From positions 9,593,234 through 9,657,233 of the forward strand of contig CM055094.1 in NCBI GenBank assembly GCA_029204225.1: DNA of 64,000 nucleotides. Reading direction: 5' to 3'. A model generated the notes under the pieces. That model was not told the DNA's origin. It saw nothing but the letters and a program-made list of their open reading frames with translations, and made no database searches. Positions 49,000-60,047 of this stretch are shown one piece after another; position 1 is the stretch's first letter, and each line of letters begins with the position of its first letter. The stretch comes from Diphasiastrum complanatum (taxonomy: Eukaryota > Streptophyta > Lycopodiopsida > Lycopodiales > Lycopodiaceae). A program made the translations under genes and the position numbers.

Positions 49000-49790
49000 A
49001 CTATAAGTATCTGATACCTCTGATAAAAAATTTCTAGAGCGGGAGATTCTAAAGCATCTGATACATATATAAAGAATATATATACATATATAATTAAAAA
49101 AATTCAGAATCTCCCGCCGCGGTGGAAGGTTTTGAGGCCACGTTTTTTAAATTATTATTATTATTATTATTATTATATTTACATATATATATATATTTAA
49201 ACTTGTATACACTTTTGCGCATGTGTATGGGTGCACCCATGCATCCTCCTCCCCTCACCCATGCATACAGATTTTTTGAACTGAAAAACTTGGGGAGGAG
49301 GATGCATGTATGGAAAAAAACATGCATGGCCCTCCTCCCCATGCAAAATATATACATTGGCCACTGTCCAACTTCCAAGTGGCAGTGCATATTCAAGATA
49401 GCCACATTTTTTTATTGGCCACCTTTTCAAGATACCCAAATTTTTAATATAACCACCTTTTCTATTTAGGTTATCACATTAGGATGAATGTGTAATGGGC
49501 CACTTGAGTCACTTGATCCTCTCTCTCTCTTTTTCTTTCTCTCTCTCTCTCTGTATGTGTCTCTTTTTCTTTCTTGATCTATGTCTCTTTTTTTTTCTTG
49601 ACCGCGAATTCTATCCTATGCATTGAGCAACCCTGTGTGTCTCTCTCTCTTTGGACGTCTGGATTTTTCTTTGGATCTCTGGATCGCGAGGAAGGGGTGT
49701 GAGGTTCTCTCTCTCTTTCTCTGTCTATACTACATAGCCTATATTGCCCATCTTTTCATGTATGAGGTTCTGTGTCCTTTCTCCTTTTGC
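49000..49790. other. Foreign or non-coding DNA beside DUF7869 copy B
   Basis: A 12-base perfect inverted repeat, GCGGGAGATTCT (49039-49050) and AGAATCTCCCGC (49106-49117), lies at the edge. A (TTA)n/(AT)n tract then runs into TTTAAACTTGTATACACTTT, which resembles TTTAAACTTACATACACTTT at about 60045-60064. No gene is recognised. Confidence 0.4.
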
Positions 49791-49792
49791 AT

Positions 49793-50093
49793 TTACATCA
49801 TAAGGAGCAAGATTTTTCGTCCAACAGTCTGTACATTTCTTTGATTTGATTCTACAAAGTTCTGAATATTTTTGTATGCATTAGGAAAAATATAATGATC
49901 TTTCTCAATAAAAACCATGTGCCTGTCATAATTGGCTATCTCTACCAACCCATCCCACAATGTATTCATCATCCACCACCAACGATGCTTCAAAGACACG
50001 ATACGGGGACTTCTTAGAGAGAGCGATCAAGTAAGCAATGGAAACATCGATTGATTGACATTAGAGGAGTTCTCAATATCAAAAAGACCCTTT
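49793..50093 (-). other. Exon-like block sharing 35 identical bases with 57540-57574
   Basis: On the minus strand, after an AAAG, the sequence reads GLFDIENSSNVNQS, interrupted by one stop, and continues as SLKHRWWWMMNTLWDGLVEI and MVFIEKDHYIFPNAYKNIQN. The first 35 bases are identical to 57540-57574 on the other strand. I do not recognise the protein. It lies between the H3 and DUF7869 genes of copy B. Confidence 0.4.
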
Positions 50094-50524
50094 GTAAAGA
50101 TACTTTTATTTTTTTTCTTAAGTTTTGACCGTCACAAGGTCCAATCAAAATGCACAGATTTGAAATCTACGTAACGTAGTTCAAATTAACTAAAAAATAA
50201 AAAAGCAATATAGAAAACTTTGAAATTTGTGTCCGGGCAGTATGGACGTATCCCATTGGGTTCTTCTTCCTACCCGACACGTGCTAATCTGCCCAACGTC
50301 AATACCTCAAGTTAAATTTACTTTACTATGCTGGTTAGTATAATGAAATTTTCTAACTATACTAGTTACAGTTATAGAAATATAGTATGTACAGTTACAT
50401 AAAATATGGTATACATAGTAACTGTGACTATGTTGGCATTCACATTAGATTAAATGTGATACGAAAAATTAAAATTAAGTAACATATCAGAGAGATTTTT
50501 GGCGCCCAAGTTTTGAAAATATCA

Positions 50525-51480
50525 ATGGCAAGGAGACTCAGATCGACAATCGATTCTGTGATTCTTTACAATGAGAAAGATGAAGCTGATAACTGGAAGC
50601 CAACAAAATATACAAAGAACTCATGGGTATTGTTGCATCCATTATCAAAGGGCAATTTTTGACAAAAGAAAAGAGCAAAAATAACTTATAAATCTTATTG
50701 GAAAGCAAAAAATTTGGAATTTAAGACTACCCCGAGAGGTCAATCGATATCAGAAGTCTTAGCGCAACATGTATATATGCATTCAGAAATCAAAGTACAT
50801 GATATCAATCCTCATGATCATCAAAAATGTAATTGTAAGTATATCAAAACATATGCACTCTACATCAATCATAGGTGATTTCGTTTATTGATGCTCTTCA
50901 GATTATGATTTAAATGCTTCAACATTGTTTTTTTCTTTCAAATTTATATCCATCATGCATAAGTGAATGGGAGCCCGCACAATCACTTGTAGGAATATTA
51001 GACGTGATTCACTCTGATGTTGGAAAGCTGCAATACAGAGGAAGAAGTCCAAAGGAACTTGCAGATTGTGGTATCTATTTTTATGAATCTTTATATACGC
51101 CACAAACAGATGGAGGTTTTGGCAAGCTCGAAGCAATTCCATTGCCTAGTTTTCAAAGTGATGAGTGGCCTACTCCTGACAACATTGTTTCTAAATCCTT
51201 GAGATGCAAGCTACTCATTGATATTAAAAATGCTATGAAGATAAGCACAGGCTCGAAAATTGTTCACCTAAGTTGGGTTATCTCATTGCATACATTTGTT
51301 GATTTTTTCTCGAGTGCTAGTGTTCGTAGGACACCAACTTTATTTGTTTGCAAGGATTTATCAGATGAGACTTTGTTTGATCTCATGGACTATAGCAACT
51401 ATAGGAGTATCCAAAACAGAGGTAGCTATATTTACAGCATTATCTACAATGGGTTTTGGGATAGGCTTCACAGAATCTGA
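50525..51480 (+). CDS. Unrecognised multi-exon gene in copy B, tail-to-tail with H3
   Basis: It starts at ATG 50525 with MARRLRSTIDSVILYNEKDE and continues KYTKNSWVLLHPLSKG. After a one-base shift near 50657 come YWKAKNLEFKTTPRGQSIS and VLAQHVYMHSEIKVHDINPH up to a GTAAGT donor near 50834. A later open block (about 50965-51480) has EWEPAQSLVGILDVIHSDVG, RSPKELADCGIYFYESLYTP, QTDGGFGKLEAIPLPSFQSD and KIVHLSWVISLHTFVDFFSS. The sequence is protein-like but matches no family I know. No counterpart was seen in copy A. Its 3' end overlaps the C-terminal extension of the H3-like frame on the other strand. Confidence 0.45.
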
Positions 51481-51955
51481 AGGGTTAGGCTTCACTTTCT
51501 TAGGAGCACGCTTGGGGACTGTTTGCTTCTTAGGACGCTTTGTAGGAAGATTAGTCCTATCTACAGGAGTTGGTCTAGGAGTAGCAGGCTGAGATACATA
51601 TAACCTACAGTACCTATCTCTCATTCTCATTAGAAGCTGAAAATCCTTGGGCATTATGGTAACTCTCTTGGTATGGATGGCGCAAAAAAAAATCCTCAAA
51701 AAAAAGACTAATATAATCTTCAGCAGCCTCCTAAAGGCACTGAAGAGCACTCGGTGTGAATCTAACGTGGACAGCACAGTAGAATGGAGCTCTTGGGATC
51801 AACAGAGTTGTTGACCTCTGATACTTGCATATCTCAGAGAGCCACCTGCTGCGGTTGTGCATTCTAGGTCTAGCAGGTGGTGTGATGGCAACCGCAGGAG
51901 ATGAGGATGAGCCAAGAGAGAAGAAGTCCCTCCTTTTTTGCTTTTTTCTATCCAT
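51361..51955 (-). pseudogene. Histone H3-like gene, copy B, with a long basic C-terminal extension
   Basis: The frame opens MDRKKQKRRDFFSLGSSSS. After a divergent tail it has RWLSEICKYQRSTTLLIPRA, matching H3 ALREIRKYQKSTELLIRKL. The alpha-1 region is shortened (FYCAV then VRFTPSALQCL), and a TAG stands where H3 has the Gln before EAAE. EAAEDYISLFFEDFF follows, and after a shift in a 9-A run comes [20 protein letters not shown], almost the canonical H3 end [20 protein letters not shown]. The frame then extends about 80 residues past the usual H3 end with a Pro/Lys-rich stretch (RTNLPTKRPKKQTVPKRAPK). A stop and a shift make this copy broken unless the window has base errors there. It is divergent from gene 2, as in copy A. 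Confidence 0.82.
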
Positions 51956-52266
51956 GGGCGTGAACTATGTGATAGCGAACTTGTGCATGAAGGTTAGGAT
52001 GAGAAGGGAGGGATGATAAAGAACTCGCAGAGGACCGCTATGTACGGACAGAATGTACGGTATATCGGACCTATGCGAGCCGAATATCAGAGAGAACGAT
52101 TATATTTGAGGAAAGACGCACAAGTGCGATATGGGATGACACGTAGGCAGATGTATCGGACTTGTGCGCATGGAAGGCAGTAGGAGGAATTTCGATTGTG
52201 AAGGGCATGCACAAATGCGATATGCGAAGTGAAAAAAAAAGTGAAAAAAATTCATCGAAATTTGGG

Positions 52267-52561
52267 ATTTTATATCGGGGTTCACACGTGCAAAAGAACA
52301 TCCTGTCACACATGTGGGAGTTATACGGACAAATGCAAGAGCGACATGTGTCATCCTATCACATTACACATGTAGAATTTCTACGATCGAATGCGAGAGC
52401 GACACATATTTATGAGCAATCGAATGAATATGCGACACGTGTCCAGGTGTCATTTCACACATGTGCGGGTGTCATCTCACATGTGCCTGCACTTGTTGTG
52501 CAATTGAAAGTAGACATGTGTCCTAAGTCCATTGACCACACGTGTGAAAATTTAGTATAAA
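52267..52561. promoter_or_regulatory. Bidirectional promoter between H3-like gene and gene 2, copy B
   Basis: TATAAAA faces left at 52267-52273 (H3 side) and TATAAAT faces right at 52556-52562 (gene 2 side). Between them lie about ten CACGTG/CACATG boxes: TTCACACGTG, CACACATGTGGG, GACATGTGTC, TTACACATGT, GACACGTGTCC, TCACACATGTGC, CTCACATGTG, GACATGTGTCC and CACACGTGTG. Repeats of a second motif around TGCGATAT lie just outside the two TATA boxes (52117, 52214, 52678, 52762 approximately). Copy A shows the same plan. Confidence 0.65.
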
Positions 52562-52738
52562 TGGCACAAAAACCGAATAATTGTTTACTTTATCGTTCTC
52601 GAAATTTGTGACATATCGCTTTTGTGCGCGCTCATTGCTGTTTATTTGCTTGCAACTATACCTACTCGCGCACAAGTGCGATATTCTGTATCTGTATGTT
52701 GTACATATCCATCTTCTGCGCCATTTTGATAGTTAGTT

Positions 52739-54298
52739 TTGGTTCAGTTCTCCCACATGCACAAGTGTGATATTCACGTTACTGCCACGGCCTCTTCCTC
52801 ATCATCCTCACGAGAATCAGGCTTGAGTTTATTTCTGAGTGAATTTGGGATTACTGAAAACCTAGACTACTTCCACAGTCTATTCAGGCCATATCTACAT
52901 GTTTTCGGGACTGCACAACCAAACTCTGACGTATTTTATGAACATTATGTCAGATTCAGAGATCTACTTAGCAAGCATGTTTTTTCCATAGGTCCACTCC
53001 AGTACATACATTATACTGATCTTGTTCATTTCTTCCCAGCTTTTAGACATAGACTGGATAAAATATTCACCAAATTGTTTAATCTTTTCAAAAGTAGTTC
53101 AATGTGTCCGTATTGCAACAAGAAATGTCGATTGGTTGAATATCAGAGTGGTTTCATACTTTTTCTATTAGTTCAGATCCCAGATGATGATGAAGTTCTT
53201 GTTGTTGACCCTCCTTTTGCACCCTCCTCTATTCAGTCAGCCATTAAGGATATCAGTCACTTTCTTATCGACACTCTTGATAAAAAAAGTGACTTCATTG
53301 ATGTAAATACTGATGTTCTCCGAGATTCTTTCATTGGCCAAAATATATCTAATGATGAATCCAAATCTATGAAGGATTTGGAATGTCTTTTCAATTTGCC
53401 TGTATATTATATTAATGACGATGTATATTTTATTACTGCTGATTTATGTAAACTTTTTTGCTATCGTGAGGATGAGGTTCTATGTTTATTATCCGGCACA
53501 ATTTTTGAATTCTCTGACTTTTTAGATTTTAAGACAGATGACCTTGTTGCTGGTATTGATTTTGATGATGAGGAGGGTCTTATGACCGGTGAAGAATGCC
53601 TGAATAAGGCTTTATCAAATATAGCTGAGGATGCGAGAGGCAGACCATCCGATGAAGAATTCACGGCATTTCAATCCCAGATGGGCTTCCCTCGTCCATC
53701 ATTAATGCACTTCACTAATGATTCCACTTTAGTACGTGGTCATTATATTGATCATCCTGATCTAGTTGTTGTTGATGATGAAGAATGTGTGAGTGTTTAA
53801 TCTTCTTTGCATTTGAATGTTTTCAATCACTGAATGTGTTTTTGCTAACATATTTCCTATTGTAGGATGCTCTCATAATAGATGATTTTGCTGCGAGACG
53901 AGGCGGTTTCAGACAGCACGCATCCTCGTTCCAAAGGGACAGTGGATTGGGCTACTATCTTAGGCATTTCTTAAAGAATGAGACCTATATTGCTCATTCC
54001 AAGCTGAGCCCAATCGGGGAGAGTCTTATAATGGCAGTTAAAGCTTTATCATTTTATCTAGGAGGACATAAATTTGTTAAGACAAATAAGATCATTTTTG
54101 TCAAAAGATCTTAAAGTTTTGAACATTTTAGACTTTACTGATGGGATATTCCTTTAAGGAGCTCCCATTATTCATTGTATTCCACTTATATTGAGCTTAG
54201 TAGAAATAAGGATAATGTACATCTATTAGATGCATACGCTAGCAGAGCTTCATGACAATACTACCATAGAATCTGATACAAGATCTGATGATGAATAG
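52739..54298 (+). CDS. Gene 2, copy B: unrecognised protein, largely open
   Basis: Exon 1 (52739-53788) is open for 350 codons. Blocks are LSLFLSEFGITENLDYFHSL, QYIHYTDLVHFFPAFRHRLD, a Cys block SSMCPYCNKKCR (possible zinc site), VLVVDPPFAPSSIQSAIKDI, LPVYYINDDVYFITADLCKL, FCYREDEVLCLLSGTIFEFS and DFKTDDLVAGIDFDDEEG. A 77-bp GT-AG intron (53789-53865) leads to exon 2: ALIIDDFAARRGGFRQHASS, GLGYYLRHFLKNETYIAH and LIMAVKALSFYLGG, to a TAA at 54112. Similarity to copy A continues past this stop (YSTYIELSRNKDNVHLLDAY) to about 54298, so the stop is premature or another splice is missed. No known family is recognised. The first 25 residues are uncertain; copy A starts at the equivalent of LSLFL. 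Confidence 0.65.
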
Positions 54299-54549
54299 TT
54301 GACACTTTGTATTTTGGTATAATACAATCAATACATTTACATTGGGTATTTCTCCTCTCTTGTTCAATGAATTTGCAAAGCAATTTTGAACATGTCATGA
54401 TGATCTTCTACTCAGCAATGATGATCTTCTACTCAGCAATCATCTTATTTTCTCTTCCTGTATGAACTTGCATGCTTTTCTAAACTTGTTATATTGTGTG
54501 GACTTTGTTATATGTCGAATCTGAACTATGCGGTAGAACCACTGAAACA

Positions 54550-57053
54550 ATTGACAAATGTAGTTTCATTTTTCATTGGTTCCTCCATGTTGTGTATTTC
54601 GATGAAATGCTGCTCGTGCTTGCCAGTGTGACTTCTCCATTCCTTGTGATGACCATACACTCAAGCTTCCATATGTATTTGCAAAAAATGTTGTATGATA
54701 TCTTAGTATGTGCTGCATATGTCAAAATCATAATGTTAGTCTTATGTTTTGATCTAAATATATATGAAAATTTGAAAGCATTTTGAAAATTTTATACTAA
54801 CCATGTAATGAGTGATGTGATCTTCTCCCCATGCTTTTGATATTGCATTAACAAACTCGATAGAAGTCTTTTGGACAGCTTTCTTATCAATATCAAAGTA
54901 TTTTTTTTTCTTAAAATAGCAATCATACTATCAAGCTTTTTCTATACATCAACTTTTAGTACTCTGGTTTTGTCATCTTTCTCGAAGTCCTGAGGTGGCA
55001 GCAATAATATTTGTCCAGACTGAGTGTTGAATATTAGAAGCCTTACCAGTATAATTTGATATTTTGCTCCTCCTATGCTTGGCTTACTTGGCATGTTCCC
55101 ATTCTTTCCTGAAAGCTTTTCATCTTTTTGAATTTTGACATGTCCTTTATGGAGTCCTGCTTTTGATTAAACATCTTCTAATCGAGAGATAGCTTCCTTT
55201 GCTAATGATGTTGACTTAGTATTCCAAGCAAAAACTATATGAAGATAAATGATCTTTTCTATTAATCTAACTTCTGCATAAGGGGATAGGCAGCACAGGC
55301 TTCCAGTTTGGATCTACATATTCTCTAGTAATTCTTGAACTCCTAGTTACATCTTTTGCCATTTTCATGTAGTACAAACAAGGGTGTTTTGATGTAGCAC
55401 CGTGAGAGACATTATACATACATTTCAATGTTTTTAAATCACCTGCTAAGTGCCATTCAACATTGAAGTCTCCAACTCCTGGAACATTGAGAAGTCCTCC
55501 ATCCATATGGTCCTTGATGATCCTAGGATAGGATGTCCTTGAGAATATCCATGATAATATATCATGATCCTCTTTCAGCACCTGTCCAAAGAATTAATCA
55601 GACTTAGTTTACAATGTATTAATACTATTCAATGAATGTAATGTAATAATGAGGCTAGTTACCTGAAACGCTGCCAACCACCATATATCATTTTCTGATT
55701 GGACACTGAATTTGAAATCTTCTTGGTTCTATGTTTGTGATAGAGCACCATTCATGAGAGTTATACTAACCATTTCCATCTTCTGCCCTTTCACAATTTC
55801 TGACTCATCTAACTTAAGTACTATGATTATTTTGTCATTCACATTTTTCATAGGTTATATCATAGAATGTGACGATGTATCTCAGCAAGTAATTTAGATC
55901 AACAAATAAATTGTTTGATGAATTATAGAATATCAATCTTCCATCAGCTTTATACACCTCCTCAATATGAAATGGAATTCCAGTGATCTTATGCATACCT
56001 ATGTTTAATGTATCCCTCTCTTTCTTCAAGTGATATGTCCTAGGAATTGGGACTTTTCTAATTTGGACTTGCTTAAAAGCTTCTCTAATTAGTTTAAATA
56101 TTGTTGCATATGCTTCCCTACTAATACCTGCAAAATCACAAGCACCCTGAACTATAATTTTATCTAAAATATTTTGAATGTCCACCATCAAAGACTCTGC
56201 TATTTTACACTTTACATTTGAAATCTTATTGTTCATCATGATACGCTCAGTGGATTTGCAAGTCAATATTGTGTCCAATGACATTCCTAGTAAAGCATTG
56301 TCTTTAATATTCCGAGGAGCTACTAATGCAGATCTGCAAAAAACAACAGATAGTTAACAGAATATCACCATAGCTGAAATTAAATCCAAATGTCATTGAA
56401 AAACTTACAAAATTCAAAATATGCTAAGTTGAATGCACGGATTCTTCTATTTCGATAACCTCCTTTTGAAAGCGTTTGAATATCCTTGTAACTTTGTCGC
56501 TTTCTCTTCTTACTTTCAGCCTTCTTTTTTACCAAATCCACATCCTTCAGTAATTGTAAGTTTTCAATACGAATAGACTGTAAGACTGATTGCATTTGCT
56601 CTAGTTCTGATTTGATATTGATTGTTATCTTCTGTAATGATTCATTTTTTTTTTAAGTTGTTCATTTTCTTCTAACATCTTTTGGAGATGACAGTCTCTA
56701 TTCTGACAATAAGAGGATATCCGAATTAACTCACCTTCTAAAAAGTGAACTTTATTCATTTAAAGTTATTTTCCATGGTTTTGCAATCTTTCACAATATC
56801 CTAGTAATCCACTATGCCCATTGCATATCCATGTAACTAAATGAGTTCTTGAAGAGAATGTGGGATGTGTCAAAGTGCTTGGATCTTGTAGATATAATGT
56901 TCCATCTGTCCACAAATCCAAGTTTTTCTTTCCTTCTGCCTTGTAACGAGAACGATCTTTAGCAGATATTTGAACTCCTTTGCCTCCTCTTCTCAGCAAA
57001 GGTGCCAAATCAATAGGGATATCCACATGTAGATGATATAATGTCATCATCAA
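54550..57053 (-). pseudogene. Gene 1, copy B: transposase-like protein, most complete copy
   Basis: Reading down the minus strand: VDIPIDLAPLLRRGGKGVQI and WTDGTLYLQDPSTLTHP (57020-56870), a Cys-containing coiled coil (NRDCHLQKMLEENEQLKKK, then LQSIRIENLQLLKDVDLVKK), GGYRNRRIRAFNLAYFEF to a GTAAGT donor (56407), and after an acceptor (56335) LVAPRNIKDNALLGMSLDTI. Next are IIVQGACDFAGISREAYATI, IGMHKITGIPFHIEEVYKAD and, after a shift near 55845, VLKLDESEIVKGQKMEMVSI. Then come KEDHDILSWIF, WHLAGDLKTLKCMYNVSHGA with SKHPCLYYMK (CxxC reduced to CxxY), VDPNWKPVLPIPL, SKAGLHKGHVKIQKDEKLSG, WGEDHITHYM and finally YGSLSVWSSQGMEKSHWQAR (54660-54610). The order Asp-CxxC-H/C-Glu suggests a DDE transposase with a zinc subdomain; similar 'GDxK...N..x..PCLWC' proteins occur in animals and fungi. 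This is inference. It has several stops. Confidence 0.68.
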
Positions 57054-57269
57054 AAAAATAATAGAGTAATCAGTTGCATTAAAGTACTATGACCAGATTC
57101 TATGAAGCAAAACAAAATACTCATCTTTGATTATATTATATACTATGTACGATCAATCCAATCTCCATGCTTGTATGCTTGATTCAACTTTGGAAATGCC
57201 GCTCATTTTTTCATTCCAATAGGTAGTTGGTGCTCATATTTCCATTCTCGTGGAAGGAGTGCATATGTA

Positions 57270-57700
57270 AACATTTTGCAATTTTTCCAGATTCGAATTT
57301 GGGGGTGGCGGTCATATTCTAGATCCAGTGAAAATATAGTCCTTTTCGTAACCAATGGAGGGAATATTTTTGAATTTAGTCAGATTATACTGCGAACTGT
57401 TAAGTTTTTAACTGTGACTATAGACATTGTGATTAGATCATTGGGAGTTGGAGAGGCCCTTGGGAGTGTGTGGGCAAGCAAATAAACAATATTATTTTTT
57501 TTATTTTGATATTTTTGTATATCCTACATGGGATTCCTTAAAGGGTCTTTTTGATATTGAGAACTCCTCTAATGCTGAGCTCACATTTGAAAGAGAGCAT
57601 TGGAGAGGTTGGAGATGTTGGAAGCATTGGATATGGACATTAGAGAAGCTTCAAAGATGGCGTGTGAGAAAACACAGACAAAAAGAGGTATTTTAACTTC
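57270..57700 (+). other. Exon-like block with W-rich sequence, 35-bp match to 50059-50093
   Basis: A short frame (57276-57480) is followed by an intron-like T-rich stretch and, after AAAG, by GLFDIENSSNAELTFEREHW, RGWRCWKHWIWTLEKLQRW and RKHRQKE before a GTATTT donor-like site. The first 35 bases (57540-57574) are identical, inverted, to 50059-50093. I cannot name the protein. Confidence 0.4.
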
Positions 57701-57754
57701 AGTCCCTTAATCAGCATGCCTATGTGTCTGATCATGTCAAGACAAATGAGCAAA

Positions 57755-58160
57755 AAAAATTTGCTTGCCTCTACGGCTGGCCAGTGGATCTGGCCAGCCA
57801 CAAAATGTTTTTGCACGTTTAGCTTCTAATTGCAAATTGAAGGTATTAGGTTACAAGTATGCTATTTGTGATAGCAGGACATATTGTTATCCAACTAGCT
57901 TGGAATTAGATCATTTGCTTCAATGCTTAGTTTTATAGGTTACGAAGATTGAAGAGCACTGTAAAATTGGTTTGAAACAACATGGAAGTGGCTATCACAC
58001 CGTTTGTAACAATGCTGCTCTGAATCGTTACATTCCTTGGCGTCTACATTGTTGATAAATATATAGCTGGAGATCGGGCTAGATGGCAATCTACAACCAG
58101 AGGCAAAACGCACAAATTTCTTTTGCTTGCCTCTACGGCTGGCCAGACCCATCCGCCAGC
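57755..58160. repeat. Short direct repeat pair
   Basis: TTGCTTGCCTCTACGGCTGG followed by CCAG occurs at about 57762 and again at about 58121. Both follow an AAA-rich AAATTT phrase. No gene is recognised between them. Confidence 0.6.
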
Positions 58161-58329
58161 TCTGAAAACTATAAATGCAGATTGTGTTTGGAGGTAAGAG
58201 AGTTGATGGAAGTGGTCTATGGCACAAAAACTAGAGATGGCGTAGAAGATAAGGAAGCAAACAACTGTCATTACAAGCAAAACAACTAAGCCAAGATGCT
58301 AATCATTATTTTTGTGGATAAAAGACATC

Positions 58330-58990
58330 TACAAAAACTCATTCATTACAATATTTTCCATGAGACATGGTCAAGAATGATCACCGTACATGAGCAAAGT
58401 GCTTTTGAGAACAAGTCTTCAAATGCAGGATGCAACTTGGAAGTGACATTGTAAGCCAAATTAGCAAGGTGGAGGCAATGGCTTGAAAACTTATTGAACT
58501 TAGCATTTATACTTCATAAGGGCCAGTCATAATCAAGATCATTTGTAATCTACCTTAGAGAAATAAGCACATTATAGCATCTTAGGATAAAGTTCAAGAA
58601 CAAAGACAATCGGTCAAAAATCTCACAACTAGACTTCTCAAAGAAAACTATTGACAAAATGAAAATTATTGAGGAAGATCGTTCAAATAAGCCTTCTTCT
58701 TTCTGGAGGCAAGAAAAACAAGTGTGGCAACAAATTTAATGTGAAAGGTTGTGCCAAGAAGGACAAGCAATACGAAAATCACTATAATCCAATTCATGAC
58801 TATATCATGAACTCAAGAAGAAAACCAAATGTACATATTGCGAGAAAATAGCCCATTGGGTTCATAGATTATGAAACAATAAGTATGACAAAGGCTTGCA
58901 AGAGAGCGAGGGGATTGAGCAAGTAGAAGAGATAGCTGATATGCAAGAAAGAGATGAGGAGGAGAGAACAATCCATTTCCACACTGCCAT
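58330..58990 (+). pseudogene. Copia gag remnant
   Basis: In broken frames the plus strand gives DIVSQISKVEAMA, KLIEL, KIICNLP, DKVQEQRQSVKNLTTRLLKE and then KCTYCEKIAHWVHR, a degraded zinc knuckle (C-x2-C-x4-H with the last Cys lost). This order is that of the UBN2-type copia gag. No LTR or pol was found nearby. Confidence 0.7.
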
Positions 58991-59538
58991 TGCATGGACT
59001 GTAAAAGCAATTACTACTTAATTGCTCCCTACAGTTATTGTAGATCTTTCTATTCGCATAACATAATAAAGATCAATCTTTTATATATGGGAAAGGTAAT
59101 ATGTAGACTATTTGTGAGGGGATACTATGTAATTAATACCATGGATGTAGTGGAACGTTTTGCTGCATATACGTTTCAGACCATTTTTTTATAATATATC
59201 TAAAGATGAAATAAAGCCATTGAAAAATATTTAACATTAGAAAAGATTTTTTTACCCTAAAATTTAGTACTAACTCTTGGAGCCATTTAAACATTATGAA
59301 GCCAAAAAAAAATTAAAAAACCCGAAAAATGATTTTTTGGGGTAATTTCTAAATTGTGCATCTATGATAGGGGGTTCGTGCAATCGAGGAGTGTAGTGGT
59401 GTGGCACAATGACACCAATAACGAATGTATCGGGAAACATGCTCGCGACATCATCTACCACGTTCTTTGAAAACTTCATAGGTTTTTGGGTTCCATGGTC
59501 TCTTTTACCTGCTCACACCCAGGCTTGGCTAGGCCCCA

Positions 59539-59542
<4 letters not shown>

Positions 59543-59591
<49 letters not shown>
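59543..59591. repeat. (CT)n microsatellite
   Basis: About 24 CT units. Confidence 0.95.
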
Positions 59592-59597
<6 letters not shown>

Positions 59598-59997
59598 GTG
59601 AGTAGAATAGAAAGTGAATGCTTACTCAGTAGATTCTAAGCTCTGAACTTTGTTTGATATGTGTTGTAATGTGAGTCTTCAAAATCTCAAATCCTTCTGG
59701 CATAATGTGAAATTGTTGTGAAAGTTTGATAAACTAACTTAGAAGTTTTTTTTAACACAATTAGACTTCTTTTATAGTTGAGTTGTTGGATCATCTGTTA
59801 TTTGGGTTGTATGATAGCAGTTTATGAGATTGTTGTTTCAACTTCAAGCTCACTGAAAATTGTAAGAATCGTAGTTTGTAATTTTTGAATTTGATATGTA
59901 CATTGGCATCATATTAGAAATGACTAGCACATTAATTTTTCTTGAATATTTATACATCATAGCTACCTTGAGATGTTGTTTTGTGCTATTTTCAAGC

Positions 59998-60000
<3 letters not shown>

Positions 60001-60043
<43 letters not shown>
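60001..60043. repeat. (TA)n microsatellite
   Basis: About 21 TA units, followed by TTTAAACTTACATACACTTT, a phrase also seen in similar form next to the AT tract near 49195. Confidence 0.9.

Positions 60044-60047
<4 letters not shown>

Noticed and set aside
50059-57574. Calling the 35-base inverted repeat the proven ends of a transposon
   Set aside because: No exact target duplication, and the repeats also read as exon starts; kept only as a hypothesis.
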